From NCBI RefSeq assembly GCF_040833965.1, contig NZ_CP162142.1:1265001-1329000 (forward strand): 64,000 nt of DNA, given 5' to 3'. Under the pieces are notes generated by a model. It ran no database searches and was not told the DNA's origin. It was given only the letters and a program-made list of their open reading frames with translations. Shown here in pieces: positions 46,242 to 55,865 of the stretch (position 1 is its first letter; each line of letters begins with the position of its first letter). Origin of the DNA: Leptospira sp. WS39.C2. GTDB taxonomy: Bacteria; Spirochaetota; Leptospiria; Leptospirales; Leptospiraceae. Both the position numbers and the translations under genes were made by a program.

Positions 46242-47088
46242 TCTCCTTTCTAGCTGGAATTTATTTTTACCACAGATCCTTGTTGGTAGTCTTGTGGGTG
46301 CATTACTCTCTGTTCTCGGAATCCTTATTGTTCTCCGAGGTATGACTTTTTTTGGAGTCACACTTTCACAAGCCGTGACATTTTCTGTAGCCTTGTCTCT
46401 TTTTATGGAATGGCCAGGAGAGATTTTTCCTATTCTGTTTTCTTGTGTTTTGGTTTTTCCTCTTTTGTATGTAAGAAAACTTCCAGGTATGAAAGAAGAG
46501 GTCATCCTCGGAATCTTATTTGTATTTTTTTCTGCTGCTTCTCAGTTTATGTTGGCGCTCGGTGGGAATGTTCAAAACCATTTGATGGCGGCTTTTTTTG
46601 GCGACATACTCACTTCGCAAGTCAGAGCCAATTCTTTAGGAATTTACATTGCGATTTTCTTTTTTATCCTCTACCTTAGTTTTTTTAGAAGGTTTTTGTT
46701 CATCAGTTTTGATCGTGACGAATACAAAATCCAGGTAGGAAACCCACTTCCTTTTGATTACCTTTTTTATATCATCCTTGCTGCTTCCCTTACGGTTGCA
46801 GTGAATTTACTCGGAACATTTTATAGCATCGCTCATCTGTTACTTCCCGTTTTTGCCTTACTTCCCATCATTCGATCCTTAAAAATTTTAACCATAGTTT
46901 GTGTTTTGTTTTCGATACTTTCTACTTGTTTGGGATTTATGGTGTCTCTTGTGGGAATTGAGAAAAATGGAGAAATGATCTATTTTCCTACTTCTTCCAG
47001 TATCATTTTGGTCCTTTGTTTGTTTGCATTTCTGATTCACACCTTCCGAGCTCTAATCTCTTCTTATTTTTCAAAAAGAAGCCGATAG
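46234..47088 (+). CDS. znuB: Metal ABC transporter permease
   Basis: A 284-residue ABC-3 family permease with about eight or nine membrane helices. SLVGALLSVLGILIVLRGMT at the start and GTFYSIAHLLLPVFALLPII later fit the family. I chose ATG 46234, which overlaps the ATPase stop, over the longer frame from 46150 that would lie inside the ATPase gene. It completes the transporter encoded from 44588. Confidence 0.9.
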   Translation: MTSLLSSWNLFLPQILVGSLVGALLSVLGILIVLRGMTFFGVTLSQAVTFSVALSLFMEWPGEIFPILFSCVLVFPLLYVRKLPGMKEEVILGILFVFFSAASQFMLALGGNVQNHLMAAFFGDILTSQVRANSLGIYIAIFFFILYLSFFRRFLFISFDRDEYKIQVGNPLPFDYLFYIILAASLTVAVNLLGTFYSIAHLLLPVFALLPIIRSLKILTIVCVLFSILSTCLGFMVSLVGIEKNGEMIYFPTSSSIILVLCLFAFLIHTFRALISSYFSKRSR

Positions 47089-47095
47089 ATAAGTT

Positions 47096-47989
47096 GTGGA
47101 AACCATTCCTTGTAATACCTGCGGCCATCATTCCTTTTCACCACTACTTGTAAAAAAAAGTCCTCTTGGTGAGTCCTTCTCCATTGTTACATGCAATCAC
47201 TGTGGTCTTGTCCAAGTGAACCCACAACCAAGTTTAGAAGAAGTTAAAAAATATTACGACGATTCCTATTTTACCCAAAGGACGGAACGAGGGTATGATA
47301 ATTATTATTCGAGTGAATTACGTAAGGAAATTTCTCGAGTATTCCAATTGAATTTACATGACTTAGATTTTTTTACATGGGAAGAAGGAAGAAAAAAACA
47401 ATCCAGCTCCCATAACAAATCTTTATCTTCCCTTGATATTGGTTGTGCTGCTGGTTATTTTGTAGCGTACATGAAAGATAGAGGGTATGACGCCAAGGGA
47501 ATAGAAATTGCTGACGGTCCTGTCCGTTTTGCAAGAGAAACACTCGGCCTTTCGATTTTCCAAGAAAATTTTCTAGAATGGGACTTAGAATTCAAAAACC
47601 AATTTGATGTGATTACCCTTTGGGCAACGATCGAACACTTACACAAACCAAAAGAGACTTTGGAAAAAATCAATAAACATCTGTTACCTGGTGGAATCTT
47701 AGTATTGTCTACATGTCGATACGGGTTACTTGCCAAATGGAATGGTTACCATTGGCGTTATTTGAATGTACCAGAACATTTGTATTATTATTCCTTTTCT
47801 GGTTTAAAAAAACTACTCGGATCACTAGGTTACCATTCCCCAAAGGCCTTCACCTATGGTAGTGGGCTCACCAGTCGGAAAAATTCAGGGCTTCTTTTTC
47901 GATTACGAAAGTCTTTTTTTGATCGTTTTGTCAAATGGTTCCGAATGGGTGATATGATGGTTTTTTCTGTTTTAAATGACAAATCATAA
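47096..47989 (+). CDS. Class I SAM-dependent methyltransferase with N-terminal zinc ribbon
   Basis: A 297-residue protein. An N-terminal ribbon has C6xxC9 and C34xxC37 (PCNTCG and TCNHCG), then VQVNPQPSLEEVKKYYDDSY, typical of the sugar or small-molecule methyltransferases with this ribbon. The SAM-binding motif is LDIGCAAGYFVAYMKDRGYD near residue 105, and the post-motif is ITLWATIEHLHKPKE. The frame opens with GTG at 47096, eight bases after the permease gene, but it probably has no link to zinc uptake. The substrate is unknown. It is convergent with tmk, with six bases shared. Confidence 0.88.
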   Translation: METIPCNTCGHHSFSPLLVKKSPLGESFSIVTCNHCGLVQVNPQPSLEEVKKYYDDSYFTQRTERGYDNYYSSELRKEISRVFQLNLHDLDFFTWEEGRKKQSSSHNKSLSSLDIGCAAGYFVAYMKDRGYDAKGIEIADGPVRFARETLGLSIFQENFLEWDLEFKNQFDVITLWATIEHLHKPKETLEKINKHLLPGGILVLSTCRYGLLAKWNGYHWRYLNVPEHLYYYSFSGLKKLLGSLGYHSPKAFTYGSGLTSRKNSGLLFRLRKSFFDRFVKWFRMGDMMVFSVLNDKS

Positions 47990-48589
47990 CGATAAGGAAT
48001 TTAGAATATCTTCCACACAAAATTGAACGACTTCCTCTAGGTCAGCAGTTGCATCAACAAAGATCGTTGCTTCGGGTAAAATTGCCAAATAATTTTGGTA
48101 GATCCGGGTTTGTTCCGACTGTTCATCAAACGCTTCTGTTATCCCTCCACGTGTATTCCGACGTTCCAAGGCTTCTTCGGGGGAAAGGTCTAAAAAATAC
48201 ACACGATTAGGTTCCGGAAATCCTTTATCCTCATTCATGTACAAAATGTCCGCAGCATGTTCTTCGTCCTTCCCTTGGTAAGCTGCTGTCGAAAAATAAT
48301 AACGATCTTGGATTACTGATTTTCCATCCTTTAACGTTGGTAAGATGGTGTTTTTTACAGATAGTTCTCTGTCCTGTAAAAATAGTTTTAGCTGTTCCTC
48401 TTGGTTCAGTTTGATTTTCCCTTGAAGGAATTCTCTGATTTTCCTTCCAAAATCGCTGTCAGTTGGCTCTCTGTGCCATAAATTGGGGATGGATTTTGAA
48501 TTTAGAATTTCAGAAACTCTCTTTGAAACTGTTGTTTTCCCTGAACCATCGATCCCTTCGAAGACAAAAAATTGCGACTTTACTGGCAT
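47984..48589 (-). CDS. tmk: Thymidylate kinase
   Basis: It phosphorylates dTMP to dTDP for DNA synthesis. The 201-residue protein has the P-loop FEGIDGSGKTTVSKRV, the substrate motif HREPTDSDFGRKIREFL, the DR(Y/H) motif VIQDRYYFSTAAYQG and the lid region LERRNTRGG. Length and order are normal. The ATG at 48589 has GGAGA upstream. Confidence 0.95.
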   Translation of the reverse strand: MPVKSQFFVFEGIDGSGKTTVSKRVSEILNSKSIPNLWHREPTDSDFGRKIREFLQGKIKLNQEEQLKLFLQDRELSVKNTILPTLKDGKSVIQDRYYFSTAAYQGKDEEHAADILYMNEDKGFPEPNRVYFLDLSPEEALERRNTRGGITEAFDEQSEQTRIYQNYLAILPEATIFVDATADLEEVVQFCVEDILNSLSL

Positions 48590-48668
48590 ATCTCCTCCAT
48601 ATTCAGAATGATCGTTTTTTCCTCGACTTATTTACGAAATTCGACAGTTTAGTCTAAGGAGCAAATAC

Positions 48669-48839
48669 ATGAAAAAAATTTCGTCTATGCTAATCATTGC
48701 TTTATTGGCTGTATTTATGATCAACTGTGCCTCTGAAGAAGTGAAACAACCGACTCAGCCAGTGGTAGAAGAACCAAAACCTTCTAAGAAGCCAAAATTG
48801 GATGAATCATTCAAAACAAGAGCAAGAGACATCAAATAA
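48669..48839 (+). CDS. Short lipoprotein of 56 residues
   Basis: ATG 48669 is preceded by AAGGAG at good spacing. The protein opens MKKISSMLIIALLAVFMINC, a complete lipoprotein signal with the Cys at position 20, followed by a Pro/Lys/Glu-rich tail that ends in FKTRARDIK. A clear terminator follows the stop. The strong ribosome site, lipobox and terminator together make it a real gene despite its length. The family is unknown to me; it is probably an outer-membrane or periplasmic anchor. Confidence 0.82.
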   Translation: MKKISSMLIIALLAVFMINCASEEVKQPTQPVVEEPKPSKKPKLDESFKTRARDIK

Positions 48840-48857
48840 TTGATTCTGTTGCACGGG

Positions 48858-48891
48858 AGCCACTCAAGGAAACTTGGGTGGCTTTTTTTTT
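48858..48891 (+). terminator. Rho-independent terminator
   Basis: Stem AGCCACTCAAG / CTTGGGTGGCT with loop GAAA and one G-T pair, followed by eight or more T. It ends the short lipoprotein gene. Confidence 0.88.
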
Positions 48892-49022
48892 ACCATTTTG
48901 CTAACTAATTCTACAGAAAACACGTAATTTTCAACACGTTGTTCACTTATGTTTAAATTATAAGCATGATGCAGTAAACTTCACTACATTGCTCATTGGT
49001 ACCGATCTTGCAATAGAACTGT

Positions 49023-50294
49023 ATGTATCCCTCTATGCAAATAGAAAGCGAAAGTCATAAACTAGTTCGGGAGTGGAAAGAGTGGTTTGCAGGTGGTGAA
49101 CTCACCCCAGTATTCCAACCCATTTTGTCATCGGAATCCACCGGTATTTATGGTTATGAACTTCTTGGAAGATTGTCCACACCCCAAGGCCTCATCAGTT
49201 TAGGTGAATTTTTCCTTTCACATACCTTAGGTTATGATGAATTGTTTTATCTAAAGAAAGAAGTGGATGAAGCAATTCGTTTTTCCGCCTTACAAAAGTT
49301 TGAAAAAGAAGCTCCCCCCGAAACAAAACTTTTTATCAATATCTCCCCAAGCATCTTATACCATGCACTCCTCCATTTAGAAACAACTTTACCACAAACA
49401 ATCCGAATGGTTCGCGAAGTGGGACTTGATCCAACAAGGATCGTCATTGAAATTACAGAAGAACGATTCCCTCATAATTTAGAATTATTAAAACCAATTT
49501 TGAATTTATATCGTAAAGAAGGGTTTTCCATCGCTGTTGACGATGCTGGTTCCGAAGCGAGTAATTTAGATCGGATTGGTTTGTTCCACCCAGAGATCAT
49601 CAAGGTGGATTTACAAATGTTGCGAAGGTCCACTTTTTCGAGAAACTTTAAAGAGATACTACTCAACTTATCAAAATTAGGTGAATCACTAGGGAGTAGT
49701 TTGTTATTTGAGGGCATCGAATCGGAAGATGAGTTATACAATGCTCTCAATTATGGTGCACGTTACATCCAAGGCTATTATTTTGCGAAACCAGAATTAA
49801 ATTTTGCGGGTCGATTTGAATATAGATCGGAAATGCAATCCTCATTGGAATACTTCCATGCTCGAAAACAAAAAGAGATGAATGAGCAGATCGAATGGGA
49901 AACCATTTGGAAAAATAAATTATCAGAAATTGTGATGGGGTTTGGGGAAGAAGATGGGATTTGGGAATGGAAGGAACATTTTTCTACATCGGTTTTTGGG
50001 GATGGAGATTTTTTTAGGATGTACATCACAAACCACATGGGGTTTCAAGTTTCACCCAATTATGCGAGGTCCGAATTAGGAGATATGAAGCCGGATTATT
50101 CTTTTTTGGGAAAAAACTGGTCGTTTCGGCCTTATTTTTTTGAACACCTTCACAAATCCAAAACAAGTCGAGATGCCTGGACCTTGTCACAGATGTACCA
50201 TGATATTTCAGAACGGATGATGCTTCGGACATTTGCTAGAAATCTCTCTGAAAATTTGATATTATTTATCGATGTCGTCGTGTCCCGAAGCTGA
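49023..50294 (+). CDS. EAL-domain cyclic-di-GMP phosphodiesterase
   Basis: It splits cyclic-di-GMP. The EAL domain occupies about residues 25-265: YGYELLGRL in place of EAL, then FINISPS, VIEITEERF, IAVDDAGSEASNLDRI with the two metal Asp, IIKVDLQML and LLFEGIESEDELYNALNYGA followed by RYIQGYYFAKP. Most catalytic residues are kept, so it may be active despite the ELL variant. The C-terminal 150 residues resemble a sensor domain found after EAL in other bacteria (WEWKEHFSTSVFGDGDFFRM), but I cannot name it. No membrane segment is visible. The radical SAM gene follows in the same direction. Confidence 0.9.
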   Translation: MYPSMQIESESHKLVREWKEWFAGGELTPVFQPILSSESTGIYGYELLGRLSTPQGLISLGEFFLSHTLGYDELFYLKKEVDEAIRFSALQKFEKEAPPETKLFINISPSILYHALLHLETTLPQTIRMVREVGLDPTRIVIEITEERFPHNLELLKPILNLYRKEGFSIAVDDAGSEASNLDRIGLFHPEIIKVDLQMLRRSTFSRNFKEILLNLSKLGESLGSSLLFEGIESEDELYNALNYGARYIQGYYFAKPELNFAGRFEYRSEMQSSLEYFHARKQKEMNEQIEWETIWKNKLSEIVMGFGEEDGIWEWKEHFSTSVFGDGDFFRMYITNHMGFQVSPNYARSELGDMKPDYSFLGKNWSFRPYFFEHLHKSKTSRDAWTLSQMYHDISERMMLRTFARNLSENLILFIDVVVSRS

Positions 50295-50338
50295 AAGTTT
50301 TTGCCGAATGGATTGGAAGATGAATCCTGGTAAGAGAT

Positions 50339-52255
50339 ATGGCAAAAATCCAGTTTTTGCAATTACCGGTACCACCTCCCAGTTACTTTGCTGCGACAGG
50401 GAATGTCCCCCTAGCAGCTGCTAGCTTAGCTAGCTGTTTAGAATCCAAAGCAAATCCCATCCAAGGGATCACAGCTTCCGTCATACCTCCAGAAGATACT
50501 GATTCTCTTGGGGATAAAGATTTAATCGATCGAATTTGTAAAGAAGGTCCTGATTTTTTAGGTCTCTCTTTGTATTTATGGAACACAGAACGTAGCCTTT
50601 ATATTGCAAATGAAGTAAAAAAAAGAAATCCAGACATCCAAATCCTCATCGGAGGACCTGAAGTTAATGAAGACAATCCCTATGTACTCGGGGAAAGTGG
50701 ATTTGACATAGCTGTTTCAGGTGAAGCAGAACACAATTTTCGTTCTCTAATGAAATCATTATTAAACAAAGAATCATTAGAGAATTTAGAAAATGTAGCA
50801 TATAGAAAAAAAAATGGTGAACTCAGTTTGTTTGGTTTACCTTCACCAGCTAACTTTCCTTTAACGGATTTTCCATCTCCATATACAACAGGGCATTTAT
50901 CTGTAAATCCAAAACGTTCTACTTACTTAGAGACGGTAAGAGGTTGTAAATCCCAGTGTACATATTGTTTTTACCCTAAGTCTTCTCAAAACTTAAGAAC
51001 ACTTGATATAAGTGAGACCATACAATTGATTTCCAATCTGAAATCAAAAGGTGCCAGAGAATTAGTATTTTTAGATCCTACTTTCAATCATAGACCAGGT
51101 TTTGAATCTTTTTTAGATGCAATTGCTGAAGTGAATTCAGATGGCCAAATGACTATGTTTGCAGAACTTCGCTCAGAAGGTGTTACTCCAAAACTTGCTA
51201 ACAAACTAAAAAAAGCTGGATTTAATCGCATAGAACTTGGTTTACAATCGGTAAATGAAGAAACTCTGAAACGAGTAAAGCGGTTTGGAAGTCCTCATAA
51301 GGTAGCCGAAGTTGCAAAGATGTTAGCTGGTGAAGGGATCGATTTATTACTTGATCTCATCATTGGACTTCCTGGTGATACGCCTGATGATGTGGAAAGA
51401 GGAATTTATTTCTTCTTAGAACATGGATTAGGTGAATGGGTCCAAGCCTTTCCACTTTCCGTATTACCAGGTACAAGTATGCGTAAAGATGCTGAAAGAG
51501 AAGGTCTTGTATACATGCCAAAACCTCCGTATAGGATTATACAAACACCTAATTTTAGCCCAGAAACATTACGTGATTCTGTTTATTTTGCAGAAAACTT
51601 ACTGGAACGAAGGTTGGATGAATTTGCTCGGCCATTTTTATGCGATTTAGATCCTAAAATTCAGGATAGGTTGGATTGGTATCCGGCTCGTTCGAAAGAA
51701 TCACATATTCATTTTTTAAACTCATTGGAACGTGGGACAAGGCACCAAAGTGTTTGGTTCCATTCGGATTCCCTCTCCAACGACCTTCTCGAAATCCTTT
51801 CTATGATGGAAAAAAAAGTGGATTCGGAACCATTTTGTACGATCGATTTTGTGATCCCCCTGATGGATGTTCCCAATTCAAAAGACATCCTCCGGTTAGA
51901 ATCCTTACTCAATTCCAAACGAAATTCTTATTTGGCGAAAACATTGGCTTATCGTGGTGAAAACTTACAACACCGATTGGTTTTTGTCATTCCACGAGGA
52001 AAGGAAAAACTCCTCAATTGGAGGGATTCATTAACAGGTGAGGAATCCTTTTTGGTTTATGAAACCATCCTCCCTGATCATATTTCTAAGTTAGATCCAG
52101 AAAACTCTCATTTTTATTTAGTGACTGGTGAATTGATCCATTCCAAAGATTGGGAATTTCTAAAAGAATCCATGGACCCTGAGACCATTACATTTGCCAA
52201 TCGGAAATGGGAAGAACGATGGTCGATGGAAGTATTAGGATATGGGGAATTATAA
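50339..52255 (+). CDS. B12-binding-domain radical SAM protein
   Basis: A 638-residue enzyme. Residues 1-160 are a cobalamin-binding domain (LLIN-type loop region ILIGGPEVNEDNPYVLGESG and DIAVSGEAEHNFRSL). The radical SAM domain starts TVRGCKSQCTYCFYP with CxxxCxxC for the iron-sulfur cluster, and continues with FNRIELGLQSVNEETLKRVK and LDLIIGLPGDTPDDVERG. The C-terminal 200 residues are unassigned. Such enzymes do methylations or rearrangements on inert carbon; the substrate is unknown. ATG 50339 is preceded by a purine-rich stretch. Confidence 0.9.
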   Translation: MAKIQFLQLPVPPPSYFAATGNVPLAAASLASCLESKANPIQGITASVIPPEDTDSLGDKDLIDRICKEGPDFLGLSLYLWNTERSLYIANEVKKRNPDIQILIGGPEVNEDNPYVLGESGFDIAVSGEAEHNFRSLMKSLLNKESLENLENVAYRKKNGELSLFGLPSPANFPLTDFPSPYTTGHLSVNPKRSTYLETVRGCKSQCTYCFYPKSSQNLRTLDISETIQLISNLKSKGARELVFLDPTFNHRPGFESFLDAIAEVNSDGQMTMFAELRSEGVTPKLANKLKKAGFNRIELGLQSVNEETLKRVKRFGSPHKVAEVAKMLAGEGIDLLLDLIIGLPGDTPDDVERGIYFFLEHGLGEWVQAFPLSVLPGTSMRKDAEREGLVYMPKPPYRIIQTPNFSPETLRDSVYFAENLLERRLDEFARPFLCDLDPKIQDRLDWYPARSKESHIHFLNSLERGTRHQSVWFHSDSLSNDLLEILSMMEKKVDSEPFCTIDFVIPLMDVPNSKDILRLESLLNSKRNSYLAKTLAYRGENLQHRLVFVIPRGKEKLLNWRDSLTGEESFLVYETILPDHISKLDPENSHFYLVTGELIHSKDWEFLKESMDPETITFANRKWEERWSMEVLGYGEL

Positions 52256-52300
52256 ACAAACTTATGTTTTGTTACATTAACAGAAAATAAAACCCATGTT

Positions 52301-53458
52301 TTAGTTTTTTTGGTTTTGTTTACGAAAGAACTCTACGTTTTCTAAAAATCTTTTTTTCTCACCAGATCGTGACGAGTGTCCCGCAATTGCAAGTCCAACG
52401 GTTAGGTGGCCTTCTTCGTTTTTGGTTATGGTTTTGATTTGTCCAAAAGCAGTGAGAGGGGATTGCATTTTAAAAAAGATATCAAATTGAAATCCTGTTA
52501 GTTTGGGTAAACTTTGCATGAGGTCAGGGTGGTCCACGATGACCTTTAATCCACCTTCCGAAATATCAATGACTGGAAATTTTCCATCCGATTTGATCAT
52601 ATTGGAGTGCCGTATCCGGTCTACCATTTCGAAACACAAAGTTTTCATTTCCATCGCTTTCAGGAGATCAAAATTTTCTGTTTTACTTTGCATGTGAATG
52701 TAACCAATCGGAATTGATTCTTCTTCATCATTTAAGTACAAAATTGGAAGGATGAGTTCCGATTTGATTTTTAAATTACGTCGGTTATTAATTTCCTTAT
52801 TAATATCTTCTTCAATTTCTTCTGCAAAAACTATAAAGTCTTCATTCGGTGAAGTTTCATAACATTCTCGATTGTTCACATCTTCAAGGAGTAATCCCTT
52901 TTTTGTTTTTTTAACAAGTCGGATGACTTCATTGTCTTCTCGTGAATTGAATGTGGAAATTTTGATAAAATCGGCCGAGTTCTTCAATTTGGTTTCATAA
53001 TCTTGGAAGTTCACCTTCACAGCGGTGGGAACATGGAACATATCTGTTTCAATTTTGGCTTTGCTTGAAACAACATTTGTGATCCAGGCGGAACCTGGGG
53101 GAACAGGGATTCTTGAACTTTCTCGGTCTTTTTTCGCTATTGCGATTTTATTCAAATGTAATATGAATTGAGAGTCACCCTTTTCTTGTTCTACAGTGCA
53201 TTCTAAATGGAGGTACCGGCCTAGGATTTTGTAGAGGGTGATTTTTTGGCCAACAGAAAGAGTCATTGTGGGTCTGACACTCACGAGGATTTTGTTTCCA
53301 TCTTGGGAAACTTTTTTGAGATAACAAATTTCCCCTGAATGGATGTCATCTTTCAGGTTCAATTCCTGGTTTAATAAAAATTTGGTCAAAACATGCAGTT
53401 TTTTTTCCGTGTCGGAAAAAACATCCAAGGAACGTTTGTTTCTTTCTACTGTTTCCAT
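52301..53458 (-). CDS. DUF1577 protein with PilZ-like C-terminus
   Basis: A 385-residue protein that fits DUF1577, which I know only from Leptospira. No signal peptide or membrane segment is visible. The C-terminal part has a PilZ-like layout: FPVIDISEGGLKVIVDHPDL then FDIFFKMQSPLTAFGQI and VGLAIAG. PilZ domains bind cyclic-di-GMP through an upstream RxxxR, and here RIRHSNMIKS may or may not serve. It probably acts as a cyclic-di-GMP effector, fitting the EAL and GGDEF proteins in this window. It is divergent from guaB. Confidence 0.8.
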   Translation of the reverse strand: METVERNKRSLDVFSDTEKKLHVLTKFLLNQELNLKDDIHSGEICYLKKVSQDGNKILVSVRPTMTLSVGQKITLYKILGRYLHLECTVEQEKGDSQFILHLNKIAIAKKDRESSRIPVPPGSAWITNVVSSKAKIETDMFHVPTAVKVNFQDYETKLKNSADFIKISTFNSREDNEVIRLVKKTKKGLLLEDVNNRECYETSPNEDFIVFAEEIEEDINKEINNRRNLKIKSELILPILYLNDEEESIPIGYIHMQSKTENFDLLKAMEMKTLCFEMVDRIRHSNMIKSDGKFPVIDISEGGLKVIVDHPDLMQSLPKLTGFQFDIFFKMQSPLTAFGQIKTITKNEEGHLTVGLAIAGHSSRSGEKKRFLENVEFFRKQNQKN

Positions 53459-53555
53459 AAAAGGTCGTGGTACTCACTATTATCGGTCAATTTTCACCTG
53501 AAATTCTCTTGCACGCAGAGTTTTCTTACCTAAAGTAGAAAAAGGAAGGATAATT

Positions 53556-55082
53556 ATGTCAAATCACCCCCTACCAGGATCTGAGCTTCTCGATGGAGTC
53601 AGTGGACAAGAGCTCTTCTCGGTCAACATGGGACTCACGTATCGAGATTTTTTAGTATTACCTGGATATATAGACTTCAATCCGAGTGATGTGGATCTCG
53701 AAACAAAACTTTCCAAAAATATAACACTCAAAAGACCTCTTATGAGTTCACCAATGGATACTGTGACAGAGTCAGAAATGGCCATCGCACAAGCTCTTAT
53801 GGGTGGAATTGGATTCATTCATTATAATAATACGATAGAAGAACAAGTGGAATTGGTTCGAAAGGTAAAACGTTTTGAAAATGGATTTATCAAAGATCCA
53901 ATTTTACTTTCACCTGAACATACACTCGCGGATTTAGATGCTGTAAAAGAAAAATATGGATTCAGTGGGATTCCTATTACTGAAGATGGAACCGCAAAAA
54001 CCAAGTTAGTTGGTATTGTTACCAATCGTGATGTGGACTTCGAAAGAGATCGTGACATCAAACTTGGTAAAATGATGACAACGGATCTGATTACGGCAGA
54101 TGTTGGGATCAGTTTAAGAGAAGCAAACGACATCCTTCGTACAAGTAAAAAAGGAAAACTTCCGATAGTCGACAAACAAGGGAAACTTGTAGCCCTCATT
54201 TGTCGCAGTGACCTGAAAAAAAATAAAGAATTCCCTCAATCTTCGAAAGATGATCAAAAACGCCTTCGGGTTGGAGCTGCACTGTCCACCTTACCTGAGT
54301 CACGTGACCGAATGGCTGCCCTTGCTGAAGTGGGAGTGGATGCCATTATCATTGATTCCGCTCAAGGTAATTCAAGTTATCAAATCGAAATGATCCATTG
54401 GATCAAATCCAATTTTCCAAATACAGATGTGATTGGTGGGAATGTAGTAACAAAAGCACAAGCAGCAAACCTCATAGCAGCTGGTGCAGATGGCCTTCGT
54501 ATTGGTATGGGTCCAGGTTCTATTTGTATCACACAAGACACGATGGCAGTTGGTCGAGCACAAGCAACAGCAGTTTTTAAAACAGCAGAATATGCTCAGG
54601 CACATGGAGTACCTGTGATTGCAGATGGTGGGATTTCCAATATTGGAGATATTGCCAATGCCCTTGCGATCGGTGCCTCTATGTGTATGATGGGTTCTAT
54701 GTTTGCTGGAACAAAAGAAGCACCAGGTGAGTACTTTTATGAGAATGGCATTCGTCTAAAGAAATATAGAGGGATGGCTAGTTTAGAAGCAATGAACAAA
54801 GGTGGGGACAAACGGTATTTCTCTGAATCCCAAAAGATCAAAGTTGCTCAAGGTGTTTCTGGTTACGTAGTTGATAAAGGTTCTGTCCTGAACCTTATCC
54901 CTTACCTTGTCCAAGGTTTACGACAAAGTTTCCAAGACATGGGTTACAAAAGTATTCCTGATCTACACAAAGCATTACGTGAAGGAAAACTTCGGTTTGA
55001 ACGCAGAACAGAATCTGCCCAAGCACAAGGAAGTGTTCACGGACTTTATTCTTACACAAAACCCTCAATGAGAGCTGAATAA
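53556..55082 (+). CDS. guaB: Inosine-5'-monophosphate dehydrogenase
   Basis: It oxidises IMP to XMP, the first step to GMP. The 508-residue protein has the catalytic loop [13 protein letters not shown] with Cys324, the IMP-binding [13 protein letters not shown] and [15 protein letters not shown], and the flap Arg-Tyr region further on. A CBS-pair regulatory insert lies at about residues 110-230. The ribosome site AGGAAGGA is strong. It leads an apparent operon with the LolA-like and rsmE genes. Confidence 0.97.
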   Translation: MSNHPLPGSELLDGVSGQELFSVNMGLTYRDFLVLPGYIDFNPSDVDLETKLSKNITLKRPLMSSPMDTVTESEMAIAQALMGGIGFIHYNNTIEEQVELVRKVKRFENGFIKDPILLSPEHTLADLDAVKEKYGFSGIPITEDGTAKTKLVGIVTNRDVDFERDRDIKLGKMMTTDLITADVGISLREANDILRTSKKGKLPIVDKQGKLVALICRSDLKKNKEFPQSSKDDQKRLRVGAALSTLPESRDRMAALAEVGVDAIIIDSAQGNSSYQIEMIHWIKSNFPNTDVIGGNVVTKAQAANLIAAGADGLRIGMGPGSICITQDTMAVGRAQATAVFKTAEYAQAHGVPVIADGGISNIGDIANALAIGASMCMMGSMFAGTKEAPGEYFYENGIRLKKYRGMASLEAMNKGGDKRYFSESQKIKVAQGVSGYVVDKGSVLNLIPYLVQGLRQSFQDMGYKSIPDLHKALREGKLRFERRTESAQAQGSVHGLYSYTKPSMRAE

Positions 55083-55091
55083 AAAAATCAC

Positions 55092-55862
55092 ATGCGAAAA
55101 ATTTGGATTTTATTTTTTTTGATTTCTTTTGTTTCTCTGGAAGCACAGGCACCTGATACCAGTTTGTCGGCACAGGAACTTTTGGCAAGGCTTGACCGTG
55201 AAATGGATTACGGAAAAGGCCTCGTCAAAGGAACTTACGTACTCATTCGAAGGAATGGAACTTCGGAAACATGGAAAATCAATCGGTTTTTTAATGGAGA
55301 AGATGCACTTCTTTTATTCGATCGAAAAGGTCGGGGTCTTGAGTCCAAACTACTCACAAAAGATGAAGGGGAAAATGTTTTTTTCTTCAATGTCCTCAGT
55401 GCCAAACTCTTCCGAAAAACTGATGATGAAAAATATGAATCCCTTATGGGCACTGGATTTTTTTATGTAGACTTATCTGGTTACTCTTACCAAGCAAATT
55501 ACAATCCACTTGTTAATGGAGATTTGGAAATTGGTGGTGAGATGTATTATCGAGTGTCCCTCAAACCAATCCTACCATACTTTTATAAAAAGTTAGTTTT
55601 ACTTGTTGGTAAAAAAGATTTAAAACCATACCGTGTTGACTTTCATGACCGAGATGGAATTTTATTCAAAACTCTAAACTTAAAATATGGTCCAGTGAAA
55701 ATCAAAGATACAACTGGGAAAGTAGAAGACGTACAAAAAGCTTCCCGTTTAGAAATGTTAGATTTGAATACAGGTAGTATCACTGTTTGGGAAATCCAAG
55801 AGGTGGATAAAACTGTAAGTCCAGATGCTTCTCTATTTAATGTAGATAATTTGAGTCGATAG
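55092..55862 (+). CDS. LolA-like outer-membrane lipoprotein-sorting protein (COG2834)
   Basis: A 256-residue periplasmic protein with signal peptide (IWILFFLISFVSLEAQA). The body matches the LolA/YdbL-like COG2834 fold: LARLDREMDYGKGLVKGTYV, then FDRKGRGLESKLLTKDEGEN and YYRVSLKPILPYFYKKLVLL. The best-known relatives work with MMPL or FtsX-type exporters in lipid or lipoprotein handling. It starts nine bases after guaB and ends three bases before rsmE. The specific cargo is unknown. Confidence 0.8.
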   Translation: MRKIWILFFLISFVSLEAQAPDTSLSAQELLARLDREMDYGKGLVKGTYVLIRRNGTSETWKINRFFNGEDALLLFDRKGRGLESKLLTKDEGENVFFFNVLSAKLFRKTDDEKYESLMGTGFFYVDLSGYSYQANYNPLVNGDLEIGGEMYYRVSLKPILPYFYKKLVLLVGKKDLKPYRVDFHDRDGILFKTLNLKYGPVKIKDTTGKVEDVQKASRLEMLDLNTGSITVWEIQEVDKTVSPDASLFNVDNLSR

Positions 55863-55865
55863 TCT

